NCBI GenBank assembly: GCA_964649385.1
Contig: CAZYRA010000015.1
Location: 1-18,519 of the forward strand
DNA: 18,519 nucleotides
Reading direction: 5' to 3'
From: UBA5760 sp964649385
Lineage (GTDB): Bacteria > Chloroflexota > Dehalococcoidia > Dehalococcoidales > UBA5760
Below are positions 15,163 to 18,519 of the stretch, piece by piece; position 1 is the stretch's first letter, and each line of letters begins with the position of its first letter. The notes beneath the pieces are model-generated. The model was given only the letters and a program-made list of their open reading frames with translations. It made no database searches and had not been told where the DNA came from. The position numbers and the translations under genes are program-made.

Positions 15163-15504
15163 CTACTCGACTTCAATGCTCTCCACAAAAAGCTCCTTGC
15201 CGGCGGTAATTTCTATACTATCCTGTCCACAATCGGGGCAGGACCAGTCAAATTCCTTGAGCTTGAAGACCCGGGCGCAGTTCCTGCAGCGGGCTTGAGC
15301 CGGTACACTGGTGAAGGATAGAGTAGCCCCTTCGGCAAGGGTACCCTTAACCAGGAAATCAAAGTAGAACTGCACGGATTCCTCAACATAACCGGACAAT
15401 TCACCGATGACCAGCTTGATTGTCTCAACCCGCTCAGCTCCTGCCTTTTCAGCCTGCTCTAGGACAATATCAATCATACTCTGCGTGATGGCAAGTTCAT
15501 GCAT
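15163..15504 (-). CDS. hypA: Hydrogenase nickel chaperone HypA
   Basis: The 113-residue protein starts MHELAITQSM, with His2 the conserved nickel ligand, so the ATG at 15504 is the true start rather than an in-frame upstream one. The zinc site is formed by CRNC and CPDC separated by a short loop near the middle-to-C-terminal part. It delivers nickel to the large subunit precursor with HypB. The start lies one base after the hypE stop, so the two are translationally coupled, with a GAGGA ribosome site inside the end of hypE. Confidence 0.95.
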   Translation of the reverse strand: MHELAITQSMIDIVLEQAEKAGAERVETIKLVIGELSGYVEESVQFYFDFLVKGTLAEGATLSFTSVPAQARCRNCARVFKLKEFDWSCPDCGQDSIEITAGKELFVESIEVE

Positions 15505-15505
15505 C

Positions 15506-16522
15506 CTAACAAATCCTCGGCAGTGGTTCTCCAACCAGCATATCGACTATTCGGGAGGTTCCCAGGCCGGTCTTCATTACCACCCGGCCGGGGTGCTCTG
15601 CTGATACCTCACCGACGATAGCAGCTTCTTTCCCGTAGCAGTTCACCCGCATTGCCTTAAGAACCGCTTCGGCATCTTGGGCAGGCACCACCGCCACCAG
15701 TTTACCCTCATTAGCAAGGTGGAGAGGGTCAAGGCCCAGCATCTCGCAGGCACCCAGGACCTCTTCCCGCACCGGAATCTTTTCCTCCTCAATCCTGATA
15801 CCTACCCCTGACTGCCCGGCTATTTCATTCAAGGTAGACGCCAGTCCACCCCGGGTAGGGTCACGCAGGCAGCGGATACTGAGGCTAGCGGCGAGCATCT
15901 CCGCTACCAGATTACCCAGCGGTGCGCAATCGCTCTTCAGGTCGGTAGCAAAACTCAGTCCTTCCCGCTTACTCAGTACGGCAATACTATGATCGCCGAT
16001 ATTCCCGCTCAAGACTATCTTGTCTCCCGGCCTGGCGTTACTGCCGGAGATATCGACCCCTTCCGGCACCACACCAATGCCGGTAGTATTGATAAAGAGC
16101 CCGTCAGCACTACCCCGGCCGACCACCTTGGTATCTCCGGTGATAATCTTCACCCCGGCTTCTTCAGCCGCCTTCTGGATGGAAGCCATCACCCGATCCA
16201 GTTCACTCATAGTGAGCCCTTCTTCAATAATAAGGGCCAGGCTTAAATAGAGAGGCCTGGCCCCCGACATTGCCAGGTCATTGACCGTACCGCATACCGC
16301 CAGCCTGCCGATATCGCCGCCAGGGAAAAAGATAGGGCTTACGACATGGCTGTCCGTGGTAAAGGCAATTTTGCCGCTCAAGTCAAAAACGGCGGAGTCA
16401 TCCAGTCTGGCTAATAGCGGATTAGCCAATACTCTAAGAAAGCTCTTCTCGACCAGCTCGCGGGCTAACTTGCCGCCGCTGCCGTGGGCGAGCAGAATTC
16501 TATCCTGCAAGACTTCCTCCAT
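15506..16522 (-). CDS. hypE: Hydrogenase expression/formation protein HypE (carbamoyl dehydratase)
   Basis: The 338-residue protein belongs to the PurM/AIR synthase-like ATPases. It dehydrates the carbamoyl group carried on its C-terminal cysteine to make the cyanide ligands of the Ni-Fe site. The C-terminus PRIC carries that cysteine exactly at the end. Other motifs are LLAHGSGGK near the start, DDSAVF, GDTKVVGRG and RDPTRGGLA. The ATG at 16522 begins MEEVLQDRILLAHG; a longer reading would extend far into hypD. It overlaps hypD by 23 bases. Confidence 0.94.
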   Translation of the reverse strand: MEEVLQDRILLAHGSGGKLARELVEKSFLRVLANPLLARLDDSAVFDLSGKIAFTTDSHVVSPIFFPGGDIGRLAVCGTVNDLAMSGARPLYLSLALIIEEGLTMSELDRVMASIQKAAEEAGVKIITGDTKVVGRGSADGLFINTTGIGVVPEGVDISGSNARPGDKIVLSGNIGDHSIAVLSKREGLSFATDLKSDCAPLGNLVAEMLAASLSIRCLRDPTRGGLASTLNEIAGQSGVGIRIEEEKIPVREEVLGACEMLGLDPLHLANEGKLVAVVPAQDAEAVLKAMRVNCYGKEAAIVGEVSAEHPGRVVMKTGLGTSRIVDMLVGEPLPRIC

Positions 16523-17594
16523 AAAGGTAATGGGCGGAGCAGCTGCCCTCTGATGAGACCATGCACGGCCCCACCGGATGCTCCGGAGTACAGGTGCTGG
16601 CAAAGAGGGGGCAATCTTGGGGTACCTTAGTCCCCCTTAGAATGTCACCGCAGATACAACCCTCGGGTTCGCAGGCAGGCTCAGCGATAATATCAAAAGC
16701 CAGTTCAGCATCAAATTGCTGGTACTCTCTCCTTAACTTCAAGCCGCTTGCGGGAAGCTCTCCCATCCCCCGCCACCGGGCCGGAGCAGGCTCGAACACC
16801 ATTTCCATAAGCTTGATGGCCTCCGGATTCCCTTCCGGCCGCACCCCCCGTCGGTAAGCAATCTCAACCCTAGCCTCCCCCTTTTCGATCTGGGCCACCA
16901 ACATGCTAACACACTGCAGGATATCTACCGGTTCGAAGCCAGAGATAACACAGGGGATATGGTACTCCCGGGCGATGGCACCCCAGGGATGAGAGCCGAT
17001 AACAGTGCTTACATGTCCGGGGCAGATAAGACCATTTAGTCTAACCTCGCCGGAATCAAGGATAGCGCGGATTGCGGGAGGGCAGAGCTTATTTAAGGAC
17101 AGAACATAATAGTTACCTATTCCCCTTTCCTTAGCCTGGATGATGGAGGCGGCGATAGTCGGAGCGGTGGCCTCAAAGCCGATACCGAGAAAGACGATTG
17201 CTTTATCGGCATTCTCGTTCGCTATCTTAATGGCGTCCATAGTGGAATAAACCATACGCACATCAGCGCCACCGGCTTTAGCTTCCTGCAGGCTTAAACG
17301 GCTTCCCGGTACCTTCAGCATATCGCCGAAGGTAGTGATAATTACACCGGGAACCTGTGATAGAGCAATCGCCTTGTCTATGTCAGCATTAGCGGTAACA
17401 CAGACGGGGCAGCCTGGACCGGAGACCATCTCTAAGGTAGCTGGCAGCACCTGACGAATGCCGTGCCTAAAAATGGCTACCGTATGGCCGCCGCAAAACT
17501 CCATAAGCCGGGCCGGGGTCCGGGACCTAAGGCGTATCTGTGAGAGCAACCCTGCGGACAGCTCGCTGCTGCGAAATTCAGTAATAAACCTCAA
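16500..17594 (-). CDS. hypD: Hydrogenase formation protein HypD
   Basis: The 364-residue iron-sulfur scaffold protein works with HypC to assemble the Fe(CN)2CO unit. Visible family motifs are MEFCGGHT (Cys34), GPGCPVCVT (Cys62, Cys65), the PGHVSTVIG segment and a cysteine-rich C-terminus (CEPEGCICGDIL, then DCPLF, STC) that supplies [4Fe-4S] ligands. The start is TTG at 17594: the resulting MRFITEFRSSEL matches the usual HypD N-terminus, and GAGGA lies just upstream. The TTG shares bases with the TGA stop of hypC (TTGA), which implies tight translational coupling. Confidence 0.94.
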   Translation of the reverse strand: MRFITEFRSSELSAGLLSQIRLRSRTPARLMEFCGGHTVAIFRHGIRQVLPATLEMVSGPGCPVCVTANADIDKAIALSQVPGVIITTFGDMLKVPGSRLSLQEAKAGGADVRMVYSTMDAIKIANENADKAIVFLGIGFEATAPTIAASIIQAKERGIGNYYVLSLNKLCPPAIRAILDSGEVRLNGLICPGHVSTVIGSHPWGAIAREYHIPCVISGFEPVDILQCVSMLVAQIEKGEARVEIAYRRGVRPEGNPEAIKLMEMVFEPAPARWRGMGELPASGLKLRREYQQFDAELAFDIIAEPACEPEGCICGDILRGTKVPQDCPLFASTCTPEHPVGPCMVSSEGSCSAHYLYGGSLAG

Positions 17595-17821
17595 CCCGAT
17601 TCCTCGACCAAACTGGCCATTTCCCCCAAAATCTTGAGGGTCTCCTCAGCCTCTTCCTGATCCATAATACTGATGGCATAGCCGGTATGGACTATGGCAT
17701 AATCACCCACCCTGGCCTCCGGAGTCAGTTGCAGGCTGATGCGGCGGCTTATCCCTCCTATTTCCGCCTCAGCTTCTAAGCCATCAATAGATTTAATAAG
17801 TGCTGGTATCGCTAAACACAT
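17591..17821 (-). CDS. hypC: Hydrogenase assembly chaperone HypC
   Basis: The 76-residue protein of the HypC/HupF family starts MCLAIPA with the essential Cys2, which binds HypD and the large subunit precursor. It also has the family-like VGDYAIVHTGYAIS segment. The first 10 bases overlap the end of hypF and the stop overlaps the hypD start by four bases. It is the only HypC-type gene in the window. Confidence 0.95.
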   Translation of the reverse strand: MCLAIPALIKSIDGLEAEAEIGGISRRISLQLTPEARVGDYAIVHTGYAISIMDQEEAEETLKILGEMASLVEESG

Positions 17822-18519
17822 AACCCTTCCTTCACAGCAAAATTAGCAATCACGGCCTGCCCCAGGGAGACCCCACCATCATTGCAGGGCACCAAGTGGT
17901 GAGTAAGCACCCGAAGGCCCTCTCTCTTTAGCGCCGAGATAACCAGCCTTAACAGCAGGCGGTTCTGAAAAACGCCGCCACTCAACGCCACTTCCCTGAT
18001 GCCGCTTTCTTCGGTAACGATCCGGCACATCCGGGTAATTATTTGAGCAACGGTGCGGTGGAATCTGACTGATATTACCGGAACCGGAACCCCGGCCCTG
18101 ACATCCCGGGCTACCGATGAAATGAGCCCAGCTAATTTTACCACCCTTAGCCCCTGCTCTTCAATGATGGTAAAGGGGTATGATTCGCCCTCAGAATCCT
18201 TCACATTATCGGGAGCAGCCATCTCAAGCTCAATCGCCGCTTGCGCCTCATAGTCTATTTTCCCCCTCACCCCAGCCATGGCCGAAACGGCGTCAAAAAG
18301 CCGCCCGGCGCTCGAAGTCAGTGGGGAATTTACCCCCCGCTCTAGCTGCTTTCTTACTATTTCAACCTCACTAGGGTCAAGGTCGGCCAAAGGGAGACCG
18401 GCTAGTGGTAAATCATTGCCAAGCAGGGTATAGAGATAACTTAGCGCCATACGATAGGGTCTTTTGATAGCGGCGACGCCTCCCGGCAGTGGTACATACT
18501 CCAGGTGCCCCACCCTTCG
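17812..18519 (-). CDS. hypF: Carbamoyltransferase HypF, C-terminal part (cut by window edge)
   Basis: The last 235 residues of HypF are present and the gene continues past the right edge; full HypF is about 750-800 residues. The visible part belongs to the Kae1/TobZ-like carbamoyl transfer domain. It includes GHLEYVPLPGG near the start, ALSGGVFQNRLL and the closing CNDGGVSLGQA. HypF transfers a carbamoyl group from carbamoyl phosphate to the HypE C-terminal cysteine. The GTG at 18513 is only an internal valine codon and not a start. It is the most upstream hyp gene seen, so the operon promoter lies outside the window. Confidence 0.94.
   Translation of the reverse strand, partial: RRVGHLEYVPLPGGVAAIKRPYRMALSYLYTLLGNDLPLAGLPLADLDPSEVEIVRKQLERGVNSPLTSSAGRLFDAVSAMAGVRGKIDYEAQAAIELEMAAPDNVKDSEGESYPFTIIEEQGLRVVKLAGLISSVARDVRAGVPVPVISVRFHRTVAQIITRMCRIVTEESGIREVALSGGVFQNRLLLRLVISALKREGLRVLTHHLVPCNDGGVSLGQAVIANFAVKEGLCV

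Noticed and set aside
15505..15534. Longer HypA reading starting MENHCRGFVR
   Set aside because: HypA must begin MHE, because the N-terminus and His2 bind nickel; the upstream codons belong to hypE.
16523..16603. Longer HypE reading starting MPAPVLRSIR
   Set aside because: These codons are out-of-frame hypD sequence; HypE proteins normally begin shortly before the LAHGSGG motif.
1..18519. CRISPR arrays, intact insertion sequences, rRNA or replication origins
   Set aside because: No regularly spaced repeats, transposase genes with terminal repeats, rRNA-like sequence or origin features were seen on reading both strands.

Overview
The window looks like a piece of a draft or metagenome-assembled bacterial chromosome, since it contains a run of exactly 100 Ns. 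Gene content fits an anaerobic H2-metabolising bacterium: a bidirectional-type (group 3d-like) [NiFe] hydrogenase, the hyp maturation genes, a corrinoid-enzyme activation protein and a NarL-type two-component system. The style of the sensor kinase and the stand-alone MetH activation domain suggest a Dehalococcoidia-like Chloroflexota member. That placement is inference from protein style; no rRNA or other phylogenetic marker is present.

Layout. Positions 1-107 (-) hold the start of a lipoprotein gene cut by the window edge. Positions 108-545 are non-coding. A tRNA-Gln(TTG)/tRNA-Asn(GTT) pair lies at 578-736 behind an extended -10 promoter. On the minus strand follow a MetH-type reactivation domain protein (835-1524), a GAF/PAS histidine kinase broken by a +1 frameshift (1714-4099) and its LuxR-type response regulator (4126-4791). 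The regulator has a clear promoter (TTGAAT-17 bp-TATACT) at 4812-4840. A repeat-rich intergenic region separates it from a divergent gene (5057-6217) encoding three KOW/SH3-like repeats plus a C-terminal two-CW cysteine domain.

Positions 6426-14392 (+) form the hydrogenase operon. It encodes HoxE/NuoE-like, a 1054-residue HoxF/NuoF-GltD fusion, a 659-residue NuoG-like subunit, HoxY (small subunit), HoxH (large subunit) and a HoxW/HybD-type protease that runs into the assembly gap. Facing it on the minus strand is hypF-hypC-hypD-hypE-hypA-hypB (window edge to 14493), with most junctions overlapping; hypB is also cut by the gap.

How it works together. HoxYH carries the Ni-Fe site and the proximal cluster. 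The NuoG-like subunit has motifs for one [2Fe-2S] and four [4Fe-4S] clusters to pass electrons to the HoxEF part, which has an FMN/NADH site. The fused GltD-like module adds a second flavin and nucleotide site of the type that uses NADPH in glutamate synthase and NfnB. The complex could therefore couple H2, NADH, NADPH and possibly ferredoxin, as an electron-bifurcating hydrogenase/transhydrogenase. This fusion, and a HoxU position filled by a full NuoG-like protein, are the most unusual features of the window. HypA-F and the protease would build and process the active site.
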